This document shows positions 8,765-18,320 of a stretch of 64,000 nt of DNA, piece after piece. Position 1 is the stretch's first letter; each line of letters begins with the position of its first letter. The notes beneath the pieces were generated by a model. That model was not told the DNA's origin. It worked only from the letters and a program-made list of their open reading frames with translations, and ran no database searches. This DNA is from Nocardia vaccinii NBRC 15922 (GTDB taxonomy: Bacteria; Actinomycetota; Actinomycetes; Mycobacteriales; Mycobacteriaceae), in the NCBI RefSeq assembly GCF_001613305.1, contig NZ_BDCC01000065.1:37186-101185 (forward strand), in the 5' to 3' direction. The position numbers and the translations under genes were made by a program.

Positions 8765-9179
8765 CGCCGGATTCCGTCCTGGTTGCTCGCCACTCGCTCA
8801 GCGTATAGGGGCCGCGTCGACAGGATGCACCGTTGCGCAGGTCGGATGTTCGCCACCGGCTCTGTGTGTGACCGTATGCCCGACCCGGCGGCATCGACGT
8901 GCACTCTTCGCGGTCGAATACAATACGCATTTCGGATTATCAGCGAATTCTCTTGCCACGTCCTGCGATGAAAGGATCGGCATACGATTTCCGAATAACC
9001 CATGATTTCGAGCGCATCACTCGTCCCGACCGTACGAGGAACCGGTGGGTCAGCTCCTCTTCAGCACGCCGCAGGCAAACATTACCGGGCTCTAACGAAA
9101 GCGTATCCCAGCGTTAACCGAAACTGCTCCGTTCGTCATTACGGTCTTCTCGCCGGCAGCTTTTCGGAAAAGGATCGGC
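8765..9179. other. 415-bp divergent intergenic region
   Basis: No convincing gene is visible between the cyclase and the gene at 9180. Short overlapping frames have poor third-position GC. The AT-richer part around 8915-8955 (with TTCGGATTATC) is the likeliest promoter area. Confidence 0.5.
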
Positions 9180-10568
9180 ATGACACTCGACACGGATCGG
9201 ACCGGCGAATCGCAGCCGGACATCGCAGCGAAATTGTCCGGATATTCGCTGATGGACGCGCTGCTGTGGCGACGTTCCCGCAGATTCGCGCCGGGTATGG
9301 AGATCAGCGGCGGCCCGCTGGCCTATCGCAGCACCGCCGCGCCGCGACCGCTGACCCGCGACGAGGAGGCGGCGCTGGCATTCGCCGCCTGCGGAATCAC
9401 CGGGCACACCCTGGCCGAGATGCCGTACCGGGAGGGTGATCGGCCGGGTGCGGGCGGCGGCAATATCATCGCTCAACTCGTGGGCCGCACCATCGCCAGC
9501 GGCGACGGAATCCACAGCATCGCCTTGTTCGTCAGCAACGACGAGGGCGTCTCGCTGGTGCGGCGACCGCAGGATCTGGATCGGAAAGAGATTCCGGACC
9601 TCATCCGGCTCGCACACGACCGCGAATTGTCGGCACTCTACGAACGCGTCCGGATCGAGGTTCGCGACCGTCGATCGGACGTGCCCCGGGAGGTTCCGTT
9701 CGTGCCGCCGTTCAACCAGTATTCGGCGAATGTCCCCGGGACCACCTATTTCCTTCCGGTTGCCGAACTCACCGCGCTGATGATCAATCTGCTGCTGTCC
9801 GCCTTCGAAGACGATTTCGGTTTCTACGTCCTGGACGAACGCAACCGATTCCAGCCGGCCGGTCTGGCGAAATTCGCTCGCTCGCGCGGTGGCCATCTCG
9901 ACGACGATCTCGCCTCGGGCCGGGTGGTCACCGCCGGATTCCTCGACACCTGGCTGTGCGAATTCGCCGCGATCGAACAGGGGGCGATGTTGCAGAATCT
10001 CGGGCTGATGACCCAAGCACTGGGCCTGGGCGGATTCCCGCATTTCGCGGCACATCCGTTCGCCTGGTATCAGGAACTCGGCTTCCGGATGAACGATCTG
10101 CGATTCTCCCGGACCATCGGGGCCGGTCCGCTGATGGCGGCGATGATGTCGCTGACCGGACGCAATATGCCGATGCCGACCGCCGTCGGATTCGAGCACG
10201 ACGGCCAGCCGCTTCTTCGCCCGTACTGCCCGCCCTACTACAAGAATATGGAGGAGGCGGTGCTGGCATTCGTCGATTTCAAATACGCCCCCGGCCACGG
10301 CACCCTTCGCGACGGCGGCGCGCGCAGCAGCTGGAACGACGGCGCGGCCGTGCAGAACGATATTCCGAAGGCTTCCGATCGTGCCATCGCCGCGACGATC
10401 GCCTACCTCGACTACCTCTACACCCGATACGGCCGCGTGCCCGCCAACAATGGACCGTTCCGGAGCGTACTGGCCTATCAAGCCGCCGATCTGGACGAGG
10501 ACTTCTACGACCGTTTCTATGTGCCTGGTGCGCTGAGCCCCACCCAGCGCGATCGAGCAGCACGATGA
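9180..10568 (+). CDS. Unrecognised 462-residue protein, possibly nitroreductase-like
   Basis: Cytoplasmic protein with no signal peptide or membrane helix. The central segment (AIEQGAMLQNLGLMTQALGLGG) resembles the helix in nitroreductase-fold flavoproteins that carries a GxxxQNLxLxAxxLGLG pattern, and an early FAACGITG may be the partner part of an FMN pocket. The remaining sequence, including the aromatic-rich PYCPPYYKNM and DFKYAPGHGT, is not recognised. Length is about double that of a simple nitroreductase, so it may be a two-half or extended version. AAAAGGAT lies ahead of the ATG. It is followed by the SGNH hydrolase after about 100 bp on the same strand. Function is unknown. Confidence 0.6.
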   Translation: MTLDTDRTGESQPDIAAKLSGYSLMDALLWRRSRRFAPGMEISGGPLAYRSTAAPRPLTRDEEAALAFAACGITGHTLAEMPYREGDRPGAGGGNIIAQLVGRTIASGDGIHSIALFVSNDEGVSLVRRPQDLDRKEIPDLIRLAHDRELSALYERVRIEVRDRRSDVPREVPFVPPFNQYSANVPGTTYFLPVAELTALMINLLLSAFEDDFGFYVLDERNRFQPAGLAKFARSRGGHLDDDLASGRVVTAGFLDTWLCEFAAIEQGAMLQNLGLMTQALGLGGFPHFAAHPFAWYQELGFRMNDLRFSRTIGAGPLMAAMMSLTGRNMPMPTAVGFEHDGQPLLRPYCPPYYKNMEEAVLAFVDFKYAPGHGTLRDGGARSSWNDGAAVQNDIPKASDRAIAATIAYLDYLYTRYGRVPANNGPFRSVLAYQAADLDEDFYDRFYVPGALSPTQRDRAAR

Positions 10569-10672
10569 CGTGGGGTGGCTGGGCCGCGCAAGGTCCGGAG
10601 CAGCCCGCTGTAGCGTGTTGATCCGGCAGCCGATCGCTGCCACACCACCCTCTTCACTTCCGGAGGTCTGCC

Positions 10673-11458
10673 TTGCCGACGTCATCAGCACGCCGATTCC
10701 AGCGGTTCGTCGCCATGGGAGACAGTCAGACCGAAGGTCTGTGGGACGGTGACGACGAAACCGGTGTGCGCGGCTGGGCCGACCGGTTCGCCGAACGGCT
10801 GGCGCGGGACAATCCGGATATCGGGTACGCCAACCTCGCGGTTCGCGGCCGCCGTGTCGCCGAGGTCCGCGACGAACAGCTCGACGCGGCCCTGGCGATG
10901 CGACCCGATGTGGTCGGCATCTGCGCGGGCATGAACGATGTGACCGCGCCCGGCAACGACTTCGGCGCGGCACTGGACGTCATGGAGGAGCTGTACGCGA
11001 AGCTCCGCGCCGCCGGCGCGACGGTCGTCACCACCACATTTCCCGACGCCCGTCGCATCGTCCCGCTCGCCGCCCGCCTCATCGGCCCGCGCATCGATCT
11101 GATCAACGATCGAATTCGCCTGTGCGCCAATAGATATGACCTGCGGCTGGTCGACCTCTTCGCCGCCCCCTCGATGGCCGACCTGCGCATGTGGAGCCCG
11201 GACCGATTACACGGCTCGCCCGAAGGCCACAACCGATTCGCCCTGGCCGCGGCCGAGGCACTCGGCCTGGACGGCGCGGACGACAGTTGGACCATACCCC
11301 CGGCGAATACCGAAAACCACCGTGCCGGTGGCCTTTTCGGCGAACTCGCCTGGGTGGCGGCAACTGCCCGCCCCTGGCTGTGGCGGCGACTGCGCGGTGC
11401 GTCCACCGGTAACGGCCGCAAGGCCAAACGCCCCGAACTGCTGCCGTTCGGTCGCTGA
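10673..11458 (+). CDS. SGNH/GDSL-family hydrolase
   Basis: Protein of 261 residues in the SGNH esterase/lipase superfamily. Block I is MGDSQTEG with the nucleophile serine near residue 18; block III is GMNDV; block V is SPDRLHGSPEGH, supplying the Asp-x-x-His pair. No signal peptide is evident, so it is probably cytoplasmic. The TTG start at 10673 is chosen because a strong CGGAGG lies at 10660-10665 and the fold starts soon after. The last 50 residues are basic and tryptophan-containing (RPWLWRRLRG). Similar actinobacterial enzymes are usually annotated only as SGNH hydrolases; the ester substrate is unknown. Confidence 0.9.
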   Translation: MPTSSARRFQRFVAMGDSQTEGLWDGDDETGVRGWADRFAERLARDNPDIGYANLAVRGRRVAEVRDEQLDAALAMRPDVVGICAGMNDVTAPGNDFGAALDVMEELYAKLRAAGATVVTTTFPDARRIVPLAARLIGPRIDLINDRIRLCANRYDLRLVDLFAAPSMADLRMWSPDRLHGSPEGHNRFALAAAEALGLDGADDSWTIPPANTENHRAGGLFGELAWVAATARPWLWRRLRGASTGNGRKAKRPELLPFGR

Positions 11459-11765
11459 CGATATTCGACCGCTGACAGTAACGGCCTTCCGAACCGAGCA
11501 TCGCGCGGACCGCTCCGCACCCCGACCGTCGCCCGCGCCTTCCCCGGATTCGAACCTGGCGGCATCCTGGAAGACCGAGGCCGCCTCGGCTCTCCTTCAT
11601 CGCCTCCTCGGGCGACCCTGTCCTCGACACCACAGGCCGCGCGGGCGAGCCGCGCCATCGCCTCGGGATTCGGTGTCGCCGACGACGCTCCGGACGCGGC
11701 TCACAAGCGTTCCGACATCGCGCTATTCGGTTGTGTGGTCCGCACGGACAGGTACGCTCGATCCG
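11459..11765. other. 307-bp gap before the amidase gene
   Basis: An open frame continues through this stretch in phase with the amidase, but its residues have no amidase similarity and are proline-serine-arginine rich, so it is read as non-coding. Nothing else is recognised. Confidence 0.5.
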
Positions 11766-13220
11766 GTGGAATGGAGCTTCCGGACGGCTGAAGAACTCGC
11801 TGCCGCGCTGCGCGCCGGTGAGGTGACCTCGGTGGAATTGACCGACGAGGCGATCGCTCGTATCGAGCGGGACGACAAGGAGATCAACGCGATCTGCGTA
11901 CCCGACTTCGATCGGGCACGGGATGCGGCGCGCGAGGCCGATCGGGCGCGTGCCCGAGGCGAGGACGGGCCGCTGCTCGGTATTCCGGTGACGGTCAAGG
12001 AGTCCTACAACATCGCCGGACTGCCCACGACCTGGGGTATGCCGCAGTTCGCGGATTTCCGGCCCACCGAGGACGCGGTGCAGGTGGCGCGGGTCAGGGC
12101 CGCGGGCGCGGTGATACTCGGCAAGACCAATGTGCCGCTCATGCTGGCGGACCTGCAGAGCTTCAACGAGGTCTACGGCACCACGAACAATCCGTGGGAT
12201 CCAGGGCGCACGCCGGGTGGATCCTCCGGTGGATCGGCTGCGGCGCTGGCCGCCGGATTCGGCGCGTTGTCCCTCGGCTCGGATATCGCCGGATCGCTGC
12301 GCGTACCCGCTCATTTCTGCGGAATCTATTCGCACAAACCCACTTTCGGTCTGGCTGCCAATCGTGGCCACGTACCGCCGCCCGCACCGGCGCTGCCGTC
12401 GGATCGCGATCTCGCCGTGGTCGGGCCGATGGCGCGCACCGCTCGCGACCTGTCGCTGCTGCTGGACGTGATGGCCGAACCCGACCCGCTGACGCTCGGG
12501 GTGGCATACCGGCTCGCGCTGCCGCCGGCGCGGCACGAGCGGCTCGGCGACTTCCGCGTGCTGATCCTGGAGGAACATCCCGCCATCCCGACCGGGGCGG
12601 CGGTGCGAGCCGCGGTGAATCGCGTCGCGGACGCGCTCGTCGCCGCCGGAGCCCGGGTGGAACGGCACAGCCCGTTGCTGCCCGATCTGGTCGAGGCCGA
12701 GACGCTCTACACCCAACTGCTCCTGGCGAACCTCGCTTCCGGCTATCCCGACCAGGCGTACGAAATGATGCGCGAGCACGTCGCGAAGTTGGATCCGGAC
12801 GATCGGAGTATGGACGCGGAACGCCTGCGCGGCGCGGTATTCAGCCATCGCGACTGGGTCGTCGCGGGCAACCGCCGCGAACTGCACCGTCAGGGCTGGC
12901 GCGAACTGTTCGGCGAATTCGACGCCGTGGTCTGCCCGATCACCCCGACGCCCGCGTTCCCGCACGAGAGCGCGACGAATCTGGGCACCCGCCGACTCGA
13001 CATCGACGGTGTCGCATACCCGTTCGCCGATCAACTCGTCTGGCCGGGCCTGGCCACCATGCCCGGTCTCCCCGCCACCGCCATCCCAGCGGGCCGCTCG
13101 CCCGAGGGCCTCCCGGTGGGCGTCCAACTCATCGGGCCGATGTTCGAGGACCGCACGCCGCTGCGCCTCGCCGAACTCCTCGAACAGGAGATCGGCGGTT
13201 TCGAGGAGCCACGCCGGTAG
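11766..13220 (+). CDS. Amidase signature family enzyme
   Basis: Enzyme of 484 residues that hydrolyses carboxamides. The Ser-cisSer-Lys triad is visible: lysine in VTVKESY, the glycine/serine-rich GGSSGGSAAALA carrying the cis-serine, and the nucleophile serine in SLGSDIAGSLR. The C-terminal half contains the usual PITPTPAFPHE and GLPVGVQLIG elements. The GTG at 11766 (VEWSFRTAEEL) is chosen because amidase similarity begins there. It resembles GatA in sequence, but no gatB or gatC neighbours exist, so a stand-alone amidase is more likely. It is convergent with the methyltransferase gene at 13294-14007. Confidence 0.93.
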   Translation: MEWSFRTAEELAAALRAGEVTSVELTDEAIARIERDDKEINAICVPDFDRARDAAREADRARARGEDGPLLGIPVTVKESYNIAGLPTTWGMPQFADFRPTEDAVQVARVRAAGAVILGKTNVPLMLADLQSFNEVYGTTNNPWDPGRTPGGSSGGSAAALAAGFGALSLGSDIAGSLRVPAHFCGIYSHKPTFGLAANRGHVPPPAPALPSDRDLAVVGPMARTARDLSLLLDVMAEPDPLTLGVAYRLALPPARHERLGDFRVLILEEHPAIPTGAAVRAAVNRVADALVAAGARVERHSPLLPDLVEAETLYTQLLLANLASGYPDQAYEMMREHVAKLDPDDRSMDAERLRGAVFSHRDWVVAGNRRELHRQGWRELFGEFDAVVCPITPTPAFPHESATNLGTRRLDIDGVAYPFADQLVWPGLATMPGLPATAIPAGRSPEGLPVGVQLIGPMFEDRTPLRLAELLEQEIGGFEEPRR

Positions 13221-13293
13221 CACCTCCCGCGCCGTGGCATGGGCTCGACTGCGCATGACCACGGCGGGTGCGGCGGCAAGATCGCACGACGAA

Positions 13294-14007
13294 TCATTGC
13301 CGATGGTCGGCCTTCAACAATCCGATATACCGCCCGTCCACCGCTTCCACTTCGAGCATCCGCAGCCCGGCACGTTCGGCCACCGGGACAGCGGCATCCA
13401 TGCCCACCTGCGCCCAACCGAACCAGCTCCCGGCCCACCCACCGGTCTCCAATCTGATTCGGTGATTCCGCAATCCCACACCAGGAGAATCGAATTCGAC
13501 GATCGCGATACCGCCCGGCGCGAGTAGCTCGCGAACCCTTCGGAGCAGTCGCGCCGGATCCCCGCCGATACCGATATTGCCGTCGGCGAGCAGGGCGCAT
13601 CGCCATCTCCCTTGTCCGGGCACCGCACCGAACACATCGCGACACAGCGTGGGAGCACCGCGACGGCGGCTGACCGCCACCGCCGTCGCATCGGTGTCGA
13701 TGCCCAGTGCGGGGACACCGCGGGCGAGCAGTTCGGCTACCAATCTGCCCGGGCCACAGCCGATATCGAGGGTGAGACCCGCACAGTGGCGCAGCAGCGC
13801 GGTGTCGGCGCGATGTGCGGCGTCGGTGAACCCGAGCCAACGCCGCATCGGCAATCGCAGTCGCGACCCCCCGGACGTGCGAACCCAGACCGGTTCACCG
13901 GCGAGCCCACTCAGATAGGCCACCGACATATCGGGCAGGGCCGGGAGCCGGGCACCGCCGCGATCGATTTCCAGTAATACCGAGCCGTCCGCCGGAGTCG
14001 CATCCAC
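13294..14007 (-). CDS. Class I SAM-dependent methyltransferase
   Basis: Protein of 237 residues with the SAM-binding motif I LDIGCGPGRL near residue 80, an acidic residue ending strand 2 (GIDTD), and a later IAIVEFDSPG strand. The N-terminal 60 residues are not standard and contain WVRTSGGSRLRLPMRRW. The acceptor is unknown. It lies downstream of the kinase-lipoprotein-kinase cluster on the same strand, after a gap of about 106 bp, so it may be co-transcribed, but no overlap enforces this. Confidence 0.85.
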   Translation of the reverse strand: MDATPADGSVLLEIDRGGARLPALPDMSVAYLSGLAGEPVWVRTSGGSRLRLPMRRWLGFTDAAHRADTALLRHCAGLTLDIGCGPGRLVAELLARGVPALGIDTDATAVAVSRRRGAPTLCRDVFGAVPGQGRWRCALLADGNIGIGGDPARLLRRVRELLAPGGIAIVEFDSPGVGLRNHRIRLETGGWAGSWFGWAQVGMDAAVPVAERAGLRMLEVEAVDGRYIGLLKADHRQ

Positions 14008-14113
14008 GGGTTCGACGCTATGCCCCCCGGCGGCATTTCAGGGCTTACGAACCATGACCAAACTCTGACGTCCGGCGCGGGTGCCGGTGCCGGACGAACA
14101 AGACCGAAACATT

Positions 14114-15595
14114 TCAGAGCGGCGCGTTCGGCCACCACGTGTCGAACAGTTCCTTGCCCGACGCGCCACCCCAGATACCCATCTTGCAGAAACCCCGGGC
14201 CGCACCATCGAATCGGATCTCCAGACGACCGACCTGGGTTCGATCCGGCTGTTTCTCGTCGCGCCACGCGATGAAACCCGTGCCGGACGCGCGCGAGAAG
14301 GATCGGCTGTCGGGGTCGTCGGCGAGGTCCGCGCGATCGGCGGCCGGGACCGGCGACCGATCCGTATTGCATCGCAACGACACCACCACGACCGGATTCT
14401 GATCACCACTACAGCCGATGTACGACAGCGGAGTCAGGACCTTCGTGACCGGCACGGCATTCGCGTGCTCATCGGATGAATGACACTTCAGGCCTTGGTA
14501 ACCGGTCGAGTTCGGCGTCCGAGGCAGCAGCCCGGGAAACGCATCGACGATGAACTGGTATGCCTCCCACTTCGAATCGTCCACAGCCGCCGGGGTATTC
14601 GTCGCAGACGTCGCGGTCGGGGCCGGCATCGCCCGGTCCTGGTGCCGAGTCGTGACCACACCGGCGATTCCGGCCGCCGCCAACACCGCAACTGCCGCTA
14701 CGGAGAGCGCGACACGTCCGGCGTGCCGACGAATCAGGCCCGGCGGCTTGCTCTGCAACGCCGCGATCGACGCTGCGGCCAATTCTCCGCAGCTGCCGTA
14801 CCGTTCGCCGGGATTCTTCGCCATCGCGCGAGCGATGACCGCGTCCAACACTCCGGGCACCCCGCGACCGGCTCGGGACGGGCGCGGCGGCGGCGCCGTG
14901 AGCTGGGCATGCATCATCGCACCGGCCGAGTCCCGGGGAAAAGGCACTGTGCCGGTGAGCAATTGGTACAGCGTGCAGCCCAACCCGTAGACATCGACCC
15001 GTTGATCGATCCACTCCCCGCGAATCTGCTCGGGTGCGGCATAGGCCAGGGTCGCGGCGACCGAACCCCCGGTGGTGGCAACGGGATCCAGCTCAGCCGC
15101 GGTGCGGGCGATGCCGAAATCGGTGATCAACGCTCGATCCCGACCGCCGCCGCCGGGCTCGATCATGATGTTCGCCGGCTTCACATCGCGATGCAGCAAT
15201 CCGGCGCGGTGTGCCTGATCCAGGCCGGCTGCCGCGGCGGCGACGATTCCCACCGCGCGTTCGGGCGGCAGGCCGTGCGGCCATCGCGCCAACAACGTCG
15301 CCGCATCGTAGCCACTGACGAATCGCATCGCGATCCACAGTGTTTCGCCGTCGGCGCCGTAGTCGTAGATCGGAACGATATTGGGATGGTCGAGACGACC
15401 GGCGAGTTCGGCTTCCCGGATGAACCGGGCTCGGAATTCGGGATTGGCGCCGCGCTCGGCGGCCAGCACCTTCAACGCGTCCCTTCGCGGCAGCCGCGGA
15501 TGCTCGGCAAGATACACCGTGCCCATCGCTCCGGCGCCCAGCTTCCGCTCGATCCGATATCCCGAAATGGTTGCGCCCGACCGTATTTCCGCCAT
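14114..15595 (-). CDS. Receptor-type Ser/Thr protein kinase, paralog A
   Basis: Membrane kinase of 493 residues. The N-terminal Hanks-type kinase domain (about 13-280) has the glycine loop KLGAGAMG, Lys42 (ALKVL), HRDVKPAN with catalytic Asp137, DFGIAR with Asp159 and the APEQ loop, so activity is expected. One membrane helix follows (about 295-315), then an extracellular region of about 170 residues with several cysteines and the ending LFDTWWPNAPL. It has no PASTA repeats. The extracellular region is clearly related to that of the kinase at 16857-18320. The start lies only six bases from the stop of the preceding DUF7373 gene, indicating an operon. Confidence 0.93.
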   Translation of the reverse strand: MAEIRSGATISGYRIERKLGAGAMGTVYLAEHPRLPRRDALKVLAAERGANPEFRARFIREAELAGRLDHPNIVPIYDYGADGETLWIAMRFVSGYDAATLLARWPHGLPPERAVGIVAAAAAGLDQAHRAGLLHRDVKPANIMIEPGGGGRDRALITDFGIARTAAELDPVATTGGSVAATLAYAAPEQIRGEWIDQRVDVYGLGCTLYQLLTGTVPFPRDSAGAMMHAQLTAPPPRPSRAGRGVPGVLDAVIARAMAKNPGERYGSCGELAAASIAALQSKPPGLIRRHAGRVALSVAAVAVLAAAGIAGVVTTRHQDRAMPAPTATSATNTPAAVDDSKWEAYQFIVDAFPGLLPRTPNSTGYQGLKCHSSDEHANAVPVTKVLTPLSYIGCSGDQNPVVVVSLRCNTDRSPVPAADRADLADDPDSRSFSRASGTGFIAWRDEKQPDRTQVGRLEIRFDGAARGFCKMGIWGGASGKELFDTWWPNAPL

Positions 15596-15601
15596 ATCGC
15601 G

Positions 15602-16870
15602 CTACCGATTCCGCACCAGCAGGGCGTACTGCGCCGCGGCGCGCTGCAATACCAGTTGCTCGGTACCGCCGTACACATTCGCCACGTACCGGCCGTCCAA
15701 TACGAAACAATCGAATTTCAGGGCGCGGTTGTAGTCCGGGTCACCGAACTCGCGTATCCGGCCGCACACCACGTCGGGCACATGTTCCGGCCCCGGGAGG
15801 GGGTCCTCCGTACCCGTCGCGGCCTTGCGCCGTCTCTCCAGGAATTTCCGCGCCTCGACGGCGTTCGGGTATCTGACCAGAAACCGTGTATCGATACCCG
15901 CCATCGCGTCGGGACGCGTGGGGGAATGTTTCCCCGGCTGTCGATCGTCCTGCCGCACGATCTGGTCGATGCCGTTGGGCCCGTAGATGATCCCGCTGGT
16001 GTGGCGGAAGCCGCCCCAGCCCGCGACCTGATTGTCATCGATCAGGACCGATGACGGATACGGCCATTCGCCGGGATCCGCGGGCAGCATGCGCCGCAGC
16101 ATCCCGTCGCGATCCAGCGGCAGCGTGGTGAGTCTGTCCGGCGGTGTCGGCGTGAACCGGTCCAGCATCGGCAATTCGACGCCGAACGCGGCGGTGGCCA
16201 GGGAGGTCATCGCATTGATGTCGGTCGCCGGATTCATGATGTACATGGTCACCACGAAGGGCCCGTGCGCGAGCGTCGCGGCGAGAGTCGGTACCGATGG
16301 CCGCCAATGTGCGTGCGCATCGGCGTATTTCGACAATGGCACCGAGACGTTGTCGGTGCTGACGGTGAAATCGACCGCATCGATGTCCTGTGCGGCGGCA
16401 CGGGCGCTGTCATCGTCGGGAAACTCCAGCACCGACAAGCGCAACGCCCGGGTCTGACCGAGTATCGGCCTGTTGTGCGCGGCATCGTCCATACCACCGG
16501 TGGTGAACGCGGTCACCAAGCGGTGCGCCTGCAACGTGGGCGCGACCGTCTTGGCGAGAATTCCGACCAGGTCCCGGGGCGTGGGCAGCGGCGCGGCATC
16601 GCCGTATCGCAGCGCGGCATCGATGTCACTGGGCACGGCCACGGCTTCGGCCAGCCGCACGGCCTCCAGCACCCGGCCGTAGCGCTCATCGGTATCCGGC
16701 GGCTGGGGCACGGATTCGGTACCGAACACCCCGACGTCCAGGGTTCTCGGATCCAGGGCCCGGGGCCCTGCCCGACCGGGCACCGTGCACCCGCACAGCA
16801 ACGCGATCAGCAGAATCACACCCGCGATGGCAGCCGCGGTCCGCGGCGTTCGGCGATCACAGCGGCGCAC
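15602..16870 (-). CDS. DUF7373-type lipoprotein
   Basis: Predicted lipoprotein of 422 residues. The N-terminus is basic then hydrophobic (AAIAGVILLIALLCGC) with the lipidated cysteine near residue 28. The mature part, with GILAKTVAPTLQAHRL, AHWRPSVPTLAATLAHGPFVVTM-type segments and a cysteine-containing C-terminus (VVCGRIREFGDPDYN, FDCFVLDGRYVAN), fits the DUF7373 lipoproteins abundant in Nocardia. The GTG start overlaps the end of the upstream kinase by 14 bp, and the downstream kinase starts six bases after its stop. This places it between two receptor kinases in one operon and suggests an accessory or ligand-binding role for their extracellular domains. Confidence 0.85.
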   Translation of the reverse strand: MRRCDRRTPRTAAAIAGVILLIALLCGCTVPGRAGPRALDPRTLDVGVFGTESVPQPPDTDERYGRVLEAVRLAEAVAVPSDIDAALRYGDAAPLPTPRDLVGILAKTVAPTLQAHRLVTAFTTGGMDDAAHNRPILGQTRALRLSVLEFPDDDSARAAAQDIDAVDFTVSTDNVSVPLSKYADAHAHWRPSVPTLAATLAHGPFVVTMYIMNPATDINAMTSLATAAFGVELPMLDRFTPTPPDRLTTLPLDRDGMLRRMLPADPGEWPYPSSVLIDDNQVAGWGGFRHTSGIIYGPNGIDQIVRQDDRQPGKHSPTRPDAMAGIDTRFLVRYPNAVEARKFLERRRKAATGTEDPLPGPEHVPDVVCGRIREFGDPDYNRALKFDCFVLDGRYVANVYGGTEQLVLQRAAAQYALLVRNR

Positions 16871-18320
16871 TCGGCCACCACCTGTCGTGCAGCGCCTGCC
16901 CGGTCTCGGTGCCGCTGGTCACTCGCACCCCGCAGAACGATCGTTTCGGGTCCTCGAATCCGATATCCAACCGGCCGTAGGATTTACCGGTCGCATCGCT
17001 CCAATCGCTCCACAGGATCCGGCCGCTTCCGGACGACCGCTTCCAACTCTCATCCCCGCGGATGAGCACATTCCCGGTCGGTCGAGTGGCCCCGATGGGC
17101 ATTCGCGCGGCAACGCACTGCACGAGCACCTCGAACACCGGATCGTCCTGGCCGTAACACTCCAGCGCGCCATCGGCCGGCGTCACGTCGAAGGAGACCT
17201 TCGAATCGTCCCCGGTATTCGCTCGGCACCAGATGCCCTGATAGCCCGCGCTGATCGGCATGTGCGGCAACAGTTTCGGGAACGCGTTCACGATATATCC
17301 GTACGTCCCCCACCCTTCGGAATAGTCGAGGGTCGGCGCGGGCGCCGAGGCTGCCTGCGGCGCGGCGCGATCCGGCGCCAGCGCCCACACGGTCGCGGCG
17401 ACGGCGATCAGCGCGATCACCACTCCGATCGCCGCGATCACCAATCCCCGTCGCCGCCGACGCGGCCGTCGGCTCTCCGTCGTCCCGTGCAACGCCGCCC
17501 CCGCCGCCGCCGCGAGTTCACCGCAACTCCGATACCGGCCATCGGGCTGCTTTGCCATCGCCCGCGCGATGACCTCGTCCAACTGCGGCGGCAACGCCGG
17601 ATTCACCGCGCTGGGCCGAGGCGGCGGGTCGATGAGATGCGCCGCCATCACCGCCGCCGCCGTCGGCCGCGGGAACGGGGCACTACCGGTGAGCATGTGA
17701 AACAGCGTGCAGCCCAACGCGTAGACGTCGACCCGATGATCGATCCGCCCCGCCTCGATCTGTTCCGGCGCGGCGTAGGAGAGCGTCGCCAGTACCTCCC
17801 CGGCACCGGTCAGCACCGTGGATTCCGCTGCGGCCCGGGCGATTCCGAAATCGGTGACCAGCACCCGATCCGGTCGCCCCGGCGCGGCCGAGACCAGGAT
17901 GTTCGCCGGTTTGACATCGCGATGCAGTAGCCCGGCGGCATGGGCGGCATCCAGCCCGCGCGCCGCCTCGCCGACGATCCCCACCGCCCGATCCGGCGGC
18001 AGCACGCTCGGCCCGGCCCGCAGCAACTGGGCCACATCACCGCCCTCGACGTACTGCATCGTTATCCACAGCACACCGTCCTCGACACCGCGGTCGTAGA
18101 CCTCGACGATATTGGGATGCGATACCCGCGAGGCCAATTCCGCTTCGCGCAGAAACCTGGCCCGGAATTCCGGATCGGCACTGGGCCCTTCGGCCAGCAC
18201 CTTCAACGCCACCAGCCGCTGCAACCGAGGATGCTGCACCAGATATACCGCGCCCATACCGCCCGACCCGAGCTCCCGGACGACGCGATACCCCGCGAAC
18301 ACCTCGCCGCTGCGCAGCAC
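16857..18320 (-). CDS. Receptor-type Ser/Thr protein kinase, paralog B
   Basis: Membrane kinase of 487 residues, first gene of the operon. The kinase domain (about 10-275) carries ELGSGGMG, Lys40 (VALKVL), HRDVKPAN with Asp135, DFGIAR with Asp157 and APEQ. A membrane helix lies at about 292-314 after a basic stretch (RRPRRRRRG). The extracellular part shares with paralog A the pattern of a YxxIVxAFPxLLP start, GYQG followed by a cysteine, a late FC and the WWPxAPL end. The GTG at 18320 is the first start that preserves the kinase N-lobe. Its upstream region contains a perfect operator-like palindrome (18606-18633). Confidence 0.93.
   Translation of the reverse strand: MLRSGEVFAGYRVVRELGSGGMGAVYLVQHPRLQRLVALKVLAEGPSADPEFRARFLREAELASRVSHPNIVEVYDRGVEDGVLWITMQYVEGGDVAQLLRAGPSVLPPDRAVGIVGEAARGLDAAHAAGLLHRDVKPANILVSAAPGRPDRVLVTDFGIARAAAESTVLTGAGEVLATLSYAAPEQIEAGRIDHRVDVYALGCTLFHMLTGSAPFPRPTAAAVMAAHLIDPPPRPSAVNPALPPQLDEVIARAMAKQPDGRYRSCGELAAAAGAALHGTTESRRPRRRRRGLVIAAIGVVIALIAVAATVWALAPDRAAPQAASAPAPTLDYSEGWGTYGYIVNAFPKLLPHMPISAGYQGIWCRANTGDDSKVSFDVTPADGALECYGQDDPVFEVLVQCVAARMPIGATRPTGNVLIRGDESWKRSSGSGRILWSDWSDATGKSYGRLDIGFEDPKRSFCGVRVTSGTETGQALHDRWWPSAPL

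Noticed and set aside
11136..11765. In-frame N-terminal extension of the amidase
   Set aside because: The extra residues are Pro/Arg/Ser-rich with no amidase similarity and overlap the SGNH hydrolase gene; GTG at 11766 begins the real fold.
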